From the NCBI GenBank assembly GCA_031406795.1, contig JANOHV010000206.1:1-30389 (forward strand): a DNA stretch of 30,389 bases. The letters are read 5' to 3'. Below the pieces are notes generated by a model. That model was not told the origin of the DNA, did no database searches, and saw nothing but the letters and a program-made list of their open reading frames with translations. A program made the translations under genes and the position numbers. The number at the start of each line of letters is the position of its first letter. The stretch's first letter is position 1. Shown in pieces: positions 12,822 to 23,100 of this stretch. This stretch comes from DATDCY01 sp031406795 [NCBI: Candidatus Rokuibacteriota bacterium] (GTDB lineage Bacteria > JAUVQV01).

Positions 12822-15800
12822 TCATTTGAACTTGAAGAGGATTCTCATCCCGGCGTTGTACTGATCGTAGATGTCCTTCTCGCTCGTGACGTACAAGGTG
12901 CTGTTGCGGCCGATCGGATTCTTCTGCAGCAGCAGGCGTGCGTCCACGGTCACGCTCCCGCTCCGGGTCAGCTCCCGGCCGATCTGCAACTCGATCCGGT
13001 CCTGGAGCGCGGTCTTTCCGGATTTTGACTGGCCCCCGAGAATCTGGCCGATGACGTTCTTGCCGAGGTACAGGGCCATCGGGGTCGCCAGGGAGGAGAC
13101 GGAGCCGCCCTCCGCGCTCCAGCTCCCCGGAGGCGCGCCGGTGAGTGCGAAGAGCAGCAGTTCCTCCTTCGGCAGGGGGGGGATTGAGGAGAGAATGATC
13201 TCCGGGGTGGCGAGGGTGCCGCCGATCTGGGCGGTGATCTCATAACCCAGCGTCTGCATCCGGCCGCCGAAATCGAGCGCGGGGCGGTCCGGGTCGCCTT
13301 CACGATACAGTACCGTGCCGCGTTCGATTTCGAGATTCCCCGAGGGGAGCATCACCCGGGCGGTATCGACAAGGATCGGTCCGCTCAGGATCGGCAGCAG
13401 GCCCGTCCCGGTGAGCCGCAGGTCGGGTCGGGCGGTACCGCGCACGACCGTGGTCCTGATCTCGAAGGGTTCGCGGGCGGTCAGACGCACGTCGAAGCGC
13501 ATGTTTCGCAGCGGCGGTTCGGGGAAGGAGATCCCGGCGAGACCCGGGCTCGGGCGTCTTGCCGACTTGTCCTCACGTGAAAAAAGGCTCGCGACGGTGA
13601 TGTCTTTCTGGTAGAGGCTCTTGGTCAGGGCCAGTTCGCCCGTCAGCGAGAGCGCGCTCAGCGGTCCGCGCAGCGTCAGATCGCTGTCGGCCCTGACCCG
13701 CAGCCCCTCGTCGCGGTACAGAAGAACGTTCGTGCCCAGGAGCCGCAGGTCGAGGTCAGGGTCGTCGGGGTGGGAAAAATCCAGGGACCCGGCGAGCGTG
13801 AATGGCGATCCGCCGATGTTGCCGCCGAACTCCCTCAGGGTCACGCGCCGCCGCGCCACGGTTGCCCGGGCGTTGAGGGAGTCGATCGGCGGCAGATCTT
13901 TGTAGCGGAATTCCCCACCCGCGATACGGATCTCCCCGGAGAGGACCGGGTCGCCGGCCGGCCCGTCGATCGCAATCTCGCCCGCCATGCTCCCGTACAG
14001 TCCCCGGAGCCCCGCCACCGATTTCCGCAGCCACCCGACATCCGGGGAGCTGAAGGAGGTGCGGAGGGCGAGCGATCCCGTCGCCGCGGCGCCGAGGTCG
14101 GCGAAGAGCGACGGGAGCGACGGCGGCGAGAACCACGCGCCCGACAGGGAGCATGAGAGCGCCGGCGATTCGAGCCGCACCTTCTCGGCCCGCGCCTCGG
14201 CGGTGCCCCAGGTCAGGGTTCCCGCAAGCGTAAAGGGGTCCGGCGGGGCGAAGCGGGTCCCGGGGGGGAACTGCAGCCGCTCCCCCTGGATTTCCAGGCG
14301 GGCTGCGGGTTCCTTCCAGGATCCGGTGACGACGACATCGGCCCGCAGCCTCCCCGTGACGGCATATGCCGGCGGGACGAGGAAGGACAATTCCTCCAGG
14401 GAGGGGATGCTCGCCTGAGCCCGGAGGGAGAGGGGACCGGGGCCAAAAATGGCCTCCGCGGTCAGATCCAGGGGAATGGTGCCCTCGCCCTTCACCGCCA
14501 GGCCCCCCGTTCCGGCCACGTCGAACGCACTGAGGCGCAGCAGACCGGGAGCGTATCGCGCCTTGAGGATGCCCCGAACTTCCCGCATGCTGCCGATGCG
14601 CCCCCCGGTGAACTCCGCCTCGACGGCGATCGGCGAGGCCGGCAGCGGCCCCGCGGCCCGCAGCCCGATGTGCAAACGGCCCGCCACGGGGATTCCCTCG
14701 CGCACGAACTCCGCGAGATACGGTGCCACGTCCGCGATCGCGATGTCGGCTTCCGCTTCGAGCACCTGCTTGTTCCGCAAGTCGTAGGCGCCCCGCCCGA
14801 GAAGCCGATCTGCGCCGCGGGTGACCTCGAGCGTCTCGATCTTCAACCGTTGCGGCTCTGCCGTGGCCTTGAGGACCACGTCGCCGACGCGCCGACCGCG
14901 GATGGAGATTCCCCGGCCGGAAACCTCCATCCGGCCGCCGGGCGCTCCCCGGGTCCCGGAGATCCGCGCCTGGCCTTTGAGCGTGCCCTGCAGCGGCGGC
15001 AGATCGAAGATCGTCGCGAGCGGTCCGAGGTCGGGGAGGTCGACCTCCAGTTCGCCGCCGATCGTCGTCTCCATCCTCCAGTCCGCCGTGCGAGGGGGCA
15101 GGACGACTCGCGCAGCTCGAAGGGTGACCGCCCCCCCCGCCGCGGCGAAGGATCCCGCGGCGATTGCGAGCGCTCTGCCCCGAACCGTCCCCGTCGCCGT
15201 CAGAAGGTGTTTCGCAGGCGTCCTGGCTGATAATTCCGGCGAGACTCCCACCAGGGCCGCCAGGGCAGGGAGATCGGCGGCGCTGAGCGCGAACGAACCG
15301 GAAAGGCTGTCGAGGACAGCGTCGAGGTCGGCGGCTGCGAGCGCGGCCGGCGAGAACACGACGTTCTGCGCGGTGAAGTGATTGCCCCCTTGCCGCACCT
15401 GCAGCGTGGGGATCTCGATCCTCCCCCCGGAAGCCCGCGCCTCCAGATCCACGTCCCCGAGCGTCTTTCCCGCGACCCTGACCCCCCGGCCCCGGAGCGA
15501 AACGCCGCCCTCCGGGTGTGCGAAGCTGCCCGCGCCGGAGATCTCGCCCCGGAGAGACCCGCTCAGGGGAGGCACCGGAAAGAGCGCCGACACGTCCGTC
15601 AAGTTCGGGATATCGACGGTTGCCTTGCCGCTGAAGGCGGTCTCCCCCCACCCCTGCCCCTCGGGCGGGAAGCTCATCGTGAGTGCAGCGAACGTCGCCT
15701 TCCCGGCTCGGGTCGCGAGGTCCGCCCGCGCGAACTGGAGCCGCCCCTTCTCCAGGGATCCCTCCAGCTGCAGCCGATGCGCAGGTACCGCGACGGAGCC

Positions 15801-17003
15801 AGTGCCCGCGCCGACACCCCAGAGGGCGAGGAAGGCCGGCACATCCCCGAGCCCTGCGGTGAAGGCTCCCGAGGACCCGGCGAGGAGCGCGCGCCAGCGA
15901 CCTTCAAAGAGGGGTGCGGCGGGGAGGCTGACCTGATGCAGTTGGATTTCGTTGGGTCCGATGAGTCCTTCAGCGCGCTCCACGAGCACCACGCCCGGCG
16001 CCGCGGAGCCCTCGAGTATCAGGTGATCCACCTCGCGCCCGGCGAGCAGGGCTCCCGTCCAGTCCAGCGTGAGCTTGCCGGTGAGCGTCGCCACCCCACC
16101 GCCGCCGAGTCGCACCTCGCCGCCCGTCGAAAGTCGCCCGCGCAGGGCGCCGAGAGCCGGGTTGACGAGGAGCAACTGCGGCTGCAGATCGACGCCGCGC
16201 GCATTCCAGTGCGCCTCGGTCCCGGCGGGACTCCGGAGCATCCCGAACTCGATCGTGCCCTGCCAGAGCCTGAGGGCGAGCTGCAGGTCGAAATCCCCCC
16301 GGCGTTCCCCGAAGTCAAGGCGGGCGCGCTCCACGAGCGGCTCGCCGTTCACCTGCGCCGCGGTGATCGACAGCCGCCGCGGCTCGTAGCGCCCCGCGAT
16401 TGCCAGCGAGATGGTTCCCTCCCGCAGCGAGGGATGCCGCAGCGAGAAGCGCTCGGCCTGGAGATCCACGGACTGCTCCTGCGCCCGATTGGCGCGCCCC
16501 ACCAGACCCTGCAGCCCGTCGGCCTCGAGGGTGTAGCCCGGGCCGACCACGCGCAGCAGGGAATTGCGCACCCTCAGCTGCGGCAATCGGGGCAATGAAG
16601 ATCCGCCGGCCGGCTTCGCCGCGTTCGAACCGGCGGCTGCCGGGGCAGTCAGATCGAGGACGATCCGTGCCCCGTCGACGGTCACCTCGAGCGAATCGAG
16701 GAAGGCCTCTCTGCCGCGCAGCAGGGACGCGAGAGAGTAACGGGCGCTGATGCGCTCGGCCGCGAATGCGGCGAGGGGCGCCCCGGCCTCCCCGCGCGCG
16801 TCCAACCCCCGGACGACCAGACCGGTCGCGAGGGTTCCCCCGACCTGCGCAACCGTGGCGTGCAGACCGAGCGTCTGGCGCAGAACGATGACCATGAGCG
16901 GATCAAGCAGGGGGCCGCGAAAAACCGCAGCCAGGAGCAGGACCAGAAGAACGCCACCGCCGACCAGGATCCGGCCGCGTGCGCCGGGAGAAGAAAAGAC
17001 CAT
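12822..17003 (-). CDS. tamB: TamB-like translocation/assembly protein (AsmA-like, DUF490 C-terminus)
   Basis: About 1,393 aa. An N-terminal inner-membrane anchor (ILVGGGVLLVLLLAAVF) precedes a very long run of beta-strand repeats typical of the AsmA-like/TamB clan, a groove that spans the periplasm and moves lipids or helps outer-membrane assembly. Repeated strand units such as GRGVRVAGKTLGDVDLEA (about 540) and GRGISIRGRRVGDVVLKA (about 690) are visible. The C-terminal DUF490 domain is clear: LPILSGPILVDTARVMLPSG, LEIERGTVLYREGDPDRPAL, PPLPKEELLLFALTGAPPG and the terminal strand YNAGMRILFKFK. Its TGA overlaps the in-frame ATG before tamA (ATGA). The frame stays open to 17135; ATG 17003 is chosen because the anchor starts close to it, but no well-spaced ribosome site supports any start. 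Third in line after the glucan synthase on the same strand. Confidence 0.88.
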   Translation of the reverse strand: MVFSSPGARGRILVGGGVLLVLLLAAVFRGPLLDPLMVIVLRQTLGLHATVAQVGGTLATGLVVRGLDARGEAGAPLAAFAAERISARYSLASLLRGREAFLDSLEVTVDGARIVLDLTAPAAAGSNAAKPAGGSSLPRLPQLRVRNSLLRVVGPGYTLEADGLQGLVGRANRAQEQSVDLQAERFSLRHPSLREGTISLAIAGRYEPRRLSITAAQVNGEPLVERARLDFGERRGDFDLQLALRLWQGTIEFGMLRSPAGTEAHWNARGVDLQPQLLLVNPALGALRGRLSTGGEVRLGGGGVATLTGKLTLDWTGALLAGREVDHLILEGSAAPGVVLVERAEGLIGPNEIQLHQVSLPAAPLFEGRWRALLAGSSGAFTAGLGDVPAFLALWGVGAGTGSVAVPAHRLQLEGSLEKGRLQFARADLATRAGKATFAALTMSFPPEGQGWGETAFSGKATVDIPNLTDVSALFPVPPLSGSLRGEISGAGSFAHPEGGVSLRGRGVRVAGKTLGDVDLEARASGGRIEIPTLQVRQGGNHFTAQNVVFSPAALAAADLDAVLDSLSGSFALSAADLPALAALVGVSPELSARTPAKHLLTATGTVRGRALAIAAGSFAAAGGAVTLRAARVVLPPRTADWRMETTIGGELEVDLPDLGPLATIFDLPPLQGTLKGQARISGTRGAPGGRMEVSGRGISIRGRRVGDVVLKATAEPQRLKIETLEVTRGADRLLGRGAYDLRNKQVLEAEADIAIADVAPYLAEFVREGIPVAGRLHIGLRAAGPLPASPIAVEAEFTGGRIGSMREVRGILKARYAPGLLRLSAFDVAGTGGLAVKGEGTIPLDLTAEAIFGPGPLSLRAQASIPSLEELSFLVPPAYAVTGRLRADVVVTGSWKEPAARLEIQGERLQFPPGTRFAPPDPFTLAGTLTWGTAEARAEKVRLESPALSCSLSGAWFSPPSLPSLFADLGAAATGSLALRTSFSSPDVGWLRKSVAGLRGLYGSMAGEIAIDGPAGDPVLSGEIRIAGGEFRYKDLPPIDSLNARATVARRRVTLREFGGNIGGSPFTLAGSLDFSHPDDPDLDLRLLGTNVLLYRDEGLRVRADSDLTLRGPLSALSLTGELALTKSLYQKDITVASLFSREDKSARRPSPGLAGISFPEPPLRNMRFDVRLTAREPFEIRTTVVRGTARPDLRLTGTGLLPILSGPILVDTARVMLPSGNLEIERGTVLYREGDPDRPALDFGGRMQTLGYEITAQIGGTLATPEIILSSIPPLPKEELLLFALTGAPPGSWSAEGGSVSSLATPMALYLGKNVIGQILGGQSKSGKTALQDRIELQIGRELTRSGSVTVDARLLLQKNPIGRNSTLYVTSEKDIYDQYNAGMRILFKFK

Positions 17004-17173
17004 TCGTTTTGCCGTGGGCCGCTCCTTGTATTCGCGCACGACGACGAACGCCGGCGAACTGAATGCGCCGCGATGCGCCCTCGCACGGCGGCCGCAATCC
17101 GCATTCATCCTGCCACGAGCATCGGCGGGTGGCAAGCCCGGCGCCGGTTGCGTCGACGGCTTTCAGCGACCGG

Positions 17174-20100
17174 CTAGGCTCCTGGAGCCAGCCTGACCTC
17201 GACTTCATGCTCCTGATGGTCGTCGACGAGCGCAATCGCCCCGTCGGGTTGCTCGACGCCGTCGACGCTCAGGCCGGGGCTGCCGTCGCTCGATTGGCGC
17301 ACCGCGATGTGGTAGACGGTCTCCCGATACCGGTAGTGAATCTTGAAGGCCGGCCAATCCGCCGGGAGACACGGCGCAAGACGCAGTCGCTCCCCTTCGC
17401 GCCTCAGCCCGAGGAGTGATTCCATGATCAGCCGGTACAGCCAGCCCGCCGATCCGGTGTACCAGCTCCAGCCCCCGCGGCCGGTGTGCGGAAAGACCGC
17501 GTAGACGTCGGCGGCGACGACATACGGCTCCGCTTTGTATCTCGCGACATCTTCGGGAGATCCCGCGTGGTGTACCGGGTTGATCATGGTCAGCAGCTCC
17601 CATGCGCGGCTGCGGTCGCCCAACGCGGCGAAGGCCATCGCCGCCCAGATCGCCGCATGCGTGTATTGCCCGCCGTTCTCCCTGACCCCCGGGACGTAGC
17701 CCTTGATGTAGCCGGGATTCAGGCTCGACGTGTCGAACGGCGGGTCCAGGAGCTGGATCAGTCCCTGGTCGCGGCGAACGAGGCGCTTGTCCAGCGCATC
17801 CATGGCCGTGCGCGCGCGCCCGGCATCCCCGGCGCCCGAGAGCACCGACCAGCTCTGCGCGATCGAATCGATCTGGCATTCGGCATTGTCCGCGGAACCC
17901 AGCGGCGAGCCGTCGTCGAAGTACGCGCGGCGGTACCACCCGCCGTCCCAGCCATGCTCCTCGAGATTTCCGCGCAGCCGGGCGGCCTCCTCCCGACAGC
18001 GCCCGGAAAAGGAGAGATCGCCGCGTCGCCGCGCAATCTCGCCGAATTCCCCGAATACGGCGTGGAGGAAGAATCCCAGCCAGACGCTCTCCCCCTTGCC
18101 GTGTGCGCCGACCATGTTCATGCCGTCGTTCCAGTCACCCGTGCCGATCAGCGGCAGGCCGTGCGCGCCGCTGGTGAGGCCGCGATTGATGGCCCGCACA
18201 CAGTGCTCGTACAAGCTCGCCGCTTCCTCGGACGCGTGGGGGAGATCGTAATAGGAGTCCTCGTCCTTGCCGACCGCGCGGCCCTCGATGAAGCGGACGG
18301 TCTCGTCCAGAACTCCGGTGTCCCCGGTCGTCAGCACATAGCGGCACACCGCCAGGGGCAGCCAGAGCAGGTCGTCGGAGCAGTGCGTGCGCACGCCCCG
18401 CCCGGCGGGGGGATGCCACCAGTGCTGGACGTCCCCCTCCCTGAACTGATGGGCCGCGCTGAGCAGGAGGTGGTCGCGCACCAGCTGCGGCTCGGCGTGG
18501 ACAAGCGCCATCCCATCCTGCAGCTGGTCGCGGAAACCGAAGGCGCCCCCCGACTGGTAGTAGCCGCTGCGCGCCCAGAGGCGACAGGCCAGCGTCTGGT
18601 ACAACAGCCAGCCGTTGGCCAGCACATTGACGGAGTCATCCGGTGTTTCCACCTGCACGGCGCCGAGGGTGTGATTCCAGTAGTGCCAGACCCGTTCGAG
18701 CGCCTCGCGCGCGGCGGCGGAGCCCCGGAACCGGCGCACGAGTCGGCCGGCGTCGTATGAGTCGCGGCCGACGCCGAGCCTGAAGATGATTTCGCGTTCC
18801 TGCCCCGGGGCCAGCTCGAACGGGACCTGGATGGCGGCGCAGGGGTCCAGGGCCGCCCCCACCCTGCCGGAAAGCCGCACGCGGGTCAGCGCCGCCGGGT
18901 TCCGCAGCGAGCCGTTGCGGCCGAGGAATTCGGTCCGGTCGCCGCTCACGCTGCGGCTTGCTTCGTCCACGTCGAAAAACGCGGTCCGGTCGGCAAACTC
19001 CGTGTGGTACGGGTTGCGCCCGAAAAGCGCACCAGTCTTGGGGTCGATTTCGGTGCTGACATGCATGGCCGTCTTCGGCCGCAGATCTCCCAGCACCCAT
19101 TCCACGTATCCGGTGGCCGAGAGGCTGCGGGATCGGCCCGAGTTGTTCCGAACCTTCAGCACCGTAAACTTGATCGGTGCGTCCGGCGCCACATACACCC
19201 ACATTTCCGAGCTCACGCCGTCCTCGGTGTGCTCGAAGACGCTGTACCCGAAGCCGTGGCGGCTGACATAATGCGTCACGCCCCGGCGCGGCAGGGGCGT
19301 GGGAGACCAGTAATGACCGCTCTCTTCATCGCGCAGATAGAAAGCCTCGCCGCTGGCATCGCTGACCGGGTCGTTGTACCAGGGGGTGAGGCGGAACTCG
19401 TGAGCGTTTTCGCTCCAGGTGTAGGCACCGCCGCTCTCCGAGATGACCGTTCCGAATTGCGGGTTGGCGATCACATTGACCCAGGGCGCCGGAGTCACCT
19501 CTCCGCGCGTGGTCGTAATGACGTATTCTCGGCCATCGTGAGTGAATCCGCCGAGTCCGTTGAAGAACAGCAGATCGCTGAGCGGTATTGCCGCGGCGGT
19601 CGAGGTCGGTGCGCGCCGGCTGCGGGTCTGCGCCAGGCGCGGCACGAGCGGCGGCTCGCTGTCGCGGCGGTTGATTTGGTCCGCGAGCGCTCCGAAGCTG
19701 TCGCTGATGATGGCGCGACTGACCGTCTTGAACAGGACGCGGTCCTCGCTCGAAATCTGGTCGATGGGCCGCACGAAGATGCCGCCCGGTCGACTCGACA
19801 TGGTTGTTTCGACGCCCGCGGCGATGAGTCCCATGATCCGCTCCTGCAGCAGCTGGCGGTAACCGGCGTGGTCTTCGTTCCAGATCACCAGGTCCACCGC
19901 CAGTCCTTTGAGGCGCCAGTAGGTGTGGGCCTGCACGAGCTGGCGCACCAGTTCGATATTGGCCGGATCGCCGATCCGCAGCAGCACGATCGGGAGGTCG
20001 CCGGAGATGGCGTAGCCCCAGAGGCCGGATTGCCCGCGGCGGTTCGCGACGATCAGACCCGGGTCCGCGCGCAGCGAGGCATTGGCGTAGATCACGGAGC

Positions 20101-23100
20101 CGCAAAGACGTCCATAGAGCTGAGCATCGGCCTCAGTGGCGTTGATTTGCCGCAGGAGCACCTGATTGTGCGTCCAGGCGAGATCGAAGACGCGATCCGC
20201 GAGATACCGGTCCTGATATTTCTCGACGAGACCCAGACAGACCTCCCGGGTGTCACCGGCGCCGGTGACGAAGTTGATCGTGGCCGCCGCGTCCGGGTCC
20301 AGGGTCACCCGATACCGGATGGCGACAATCGGATCGAGCACCGAACCTGCGCTGCCCGAGAGCGGGGCGGACCCAACCCTGCCGCCCGACGCGGCGGGGC
20401 CGGTCATGGCCTGCGGCTCCGCGACCGTGTTGCCGCGACCGATGAAGCGCAGGCGATCGGTCTCATAGGAAATCTTCCCGGCATCCACCCCGGGGACCGC
20501 CATCATGTGAAACATCCACGGCGCGTGCTCGTCGCGGGAGCGGGGGCGGCGCGTGCAGAGGATCGCCTGCCGCTGCTCGAGGATCTGCGTCTGAACGAAC
20601 AGATTGCTGAAGGCCGGATGCAGCGTGTCCGAGGCGGGCGGCGCCAGCACGACCTCCGCGTAACTGGTGATTTCGATCTCCCGGCGCGTTCTGCCGTGGT
20701 TGGTGATCGTGATCCGGCGCAGCTCGATATCATCTTCGGGAGAAACCGCGATCTCGGTGTGGGTTTCGAAGTCGTGGTCCCGGCGGCGGAACTCGGCCCG
20801 GCCTTCCGAGAAGACCGCTTCGTATTCCTCCGGGCGTTTGAGCGTCGGCTGGAACGCCGCCGACCAGAACTCCCCGCTCGCGACCTCACGGAGATAGCAG
20901 AACGAGCCCCACTCGTCGCGGGTGCTGTCCTCGCGCCAGCGCGTGACGGCGAGGTCCTTCCAGCGGCTGGAGCCGCCGCCGGCGTTCGTGATCATCACGT
21001 GGTATCTGCCGTTCGACAGCAGCTGCACCTGGGGAGACGACGTGTCGGCACTGCTGAACGAACGCACGACCGGCGCCGCCCCGGCGGGGGTCGAGGGGGA
21101 GTCGGCGAGGTCGGTGGTCTGCGAATAGTACCCCGTCGCCCGGGGCACCCGCTCCTGGAGCAGCAGCGCGGTCGCCTGAAACAAGGGGTCCGCCGCGAAG
21201 CGCTTCTGCATCGGCTGGTCCAGCAGCAGCGCGGCCAGGGAGAGGAAGGTCATCCCCTGGTGATGGGCCATGAAGGAGCGGATCACCACGCTCGCCTGTC
21301 TGCGCGGCAGACGTGAAGCGGTGTAATCGATCGCTTCATAAAAGCCGAATTGCCCCATGGCTCCCGCCGCGGCGAGCCGCTGCAGGTTCAGGCACGCCGC
21401 CTCGGGCGCCACCATCAGCGCCAGGGCCGAAGCATACGGCGCGATGACCAGGTCGTCCGCGAGGCCACGCTTGAGTCCCAGGCCGGGTACGCCGAAGGCG
21501 CGGTACTGGTAGTTGAGATGAGCGTCGATCGTGTTGTAGCCGGATTCCGAAATGCCCCAGGGCACCCCGCGCTTGCTGCCGTACTCGATCTGCCGGGCCA
21601 CCGCCGCCTTGCAGGTGGCATCGAGCAGCGTGCGTTCATAGGCCGGCATCACCAGAAGCGGCATCAGGTATTCGAACATCGAGCCGCTCCAGGAAACGAG
21701 GATCGGTTCACCGCCGACGTTCGAGAGCAGTCGCCCCAGGGCGAACCAGCTCTCCTGCGGCAATTGGCCCTGCGCGATCGCGACGAAGGTGCAGAGTCGC
21801 GCCTCCGACGCGAGCAGGTCGTAGTAACTCGTGTCCCGCCGGTGGGCGTCGACGTTGTAGCCGATGGCCAGCAGGTGACTCGCCCGGTCGTACAGGAAGT
21901 CGTACTCCATGCGGCTGAGCTCCCCGGATTGACGCGCCAGCCTTTCGAGCGCGGCGATCCTCCCGACGGCCTGCGGGTTTCCCCGGCGCGCGAGTTCGCG
22001 CAGCGTCGGGATCCCGTCGCCGACGTCGCTGCTCGACGGGGCGAGCAGCAGCAGTTCATCGAGTGCGGCGCGACATTGCGCGGCAAAGGCGCGCGTCCAC
22101 CAGCCGGCCGGGTGCTCCGGGCCGAGGCTCATCCCGTCGATGCCGGCGCGCACCTGCGCTGCGTGCTCCGCGAGCTGTTCGAGCTGCAGCCGCACCGGCG
22201 CCAGCGCAGTCGCCGGTGCAGCGCACGCCGCTTCCAGCGCCTGCTGCAGCCTGGCGAGTGCGGCGGTGACTGCATCGCCGGCACGGGCGTCGGCCGCCGC
22301 GTCGAGCAGAATCCCGAGCGTGTCGCGGAGCCCCGCGAAGACGCGGGGATTCAGGATCGCCTGCTCGGGAAGCGCGAGCAGTCCCTGCCGAAGCGTGAGC
22401 AGATGACCGGCAAGGTTCCCGCTGTCCACGCTCGAAACGTACCGGGGCGAGAGCGGCTTGAGGGATTGGGTGTCGTACCAGTTGAAGAAGTGACCGCGGT
22501 GGCGTTCCAGCGCTTCCATCGTGGCCAGGGCATTGGTCGTGCGCTCGACGAGTTGACCGGCGGAGAGGTAGCCGAAGTCGGCGGCGGCCATGTTCGCGAG
22601 CAACGCGAGTCCCATGTTCGTCGGCGATGTCCGGTGGGCGACGACGGGAGCCGGGTGGTTCTGATAGTTGTCGGGCGGCAGCCAGTGATCGTCAGGGCCG
22701 ACAAACCTCTCGAAAAATGCCCAGGTTTTTCGGGACAGCTTCTGGAGAAAGAGCGTCTGCTCGGGCCGCAGCCGCGCCTTGGTGCGGGCGAACGGCCGGC
22801 TGATCAGCCAGGCGATGACGGGCGAGAAGAACCAGAGGCCCAGCAGGGGGGCGGCCGCCGCCAACGACGCCGGCCACGAATGCGCCAGACAGGCCAGCGT
22901 GGCGGCGGCAATGACCGGGGCGATCCCCATCGAGCGACAGGTGCCCGCGAACCCCTCCGCGTTCTTGCGGCTCGCACGGTCGGCGTCGCCCGACGGACTC
23001 CACTCGAGGAGCCGCCGGTGCGTGATCAACATTCTCCCGATGGTCCGCACGATCGCATCCAGACTGAAATAGGCTTCGTAGGGGAGGAATGCCAGCGTCA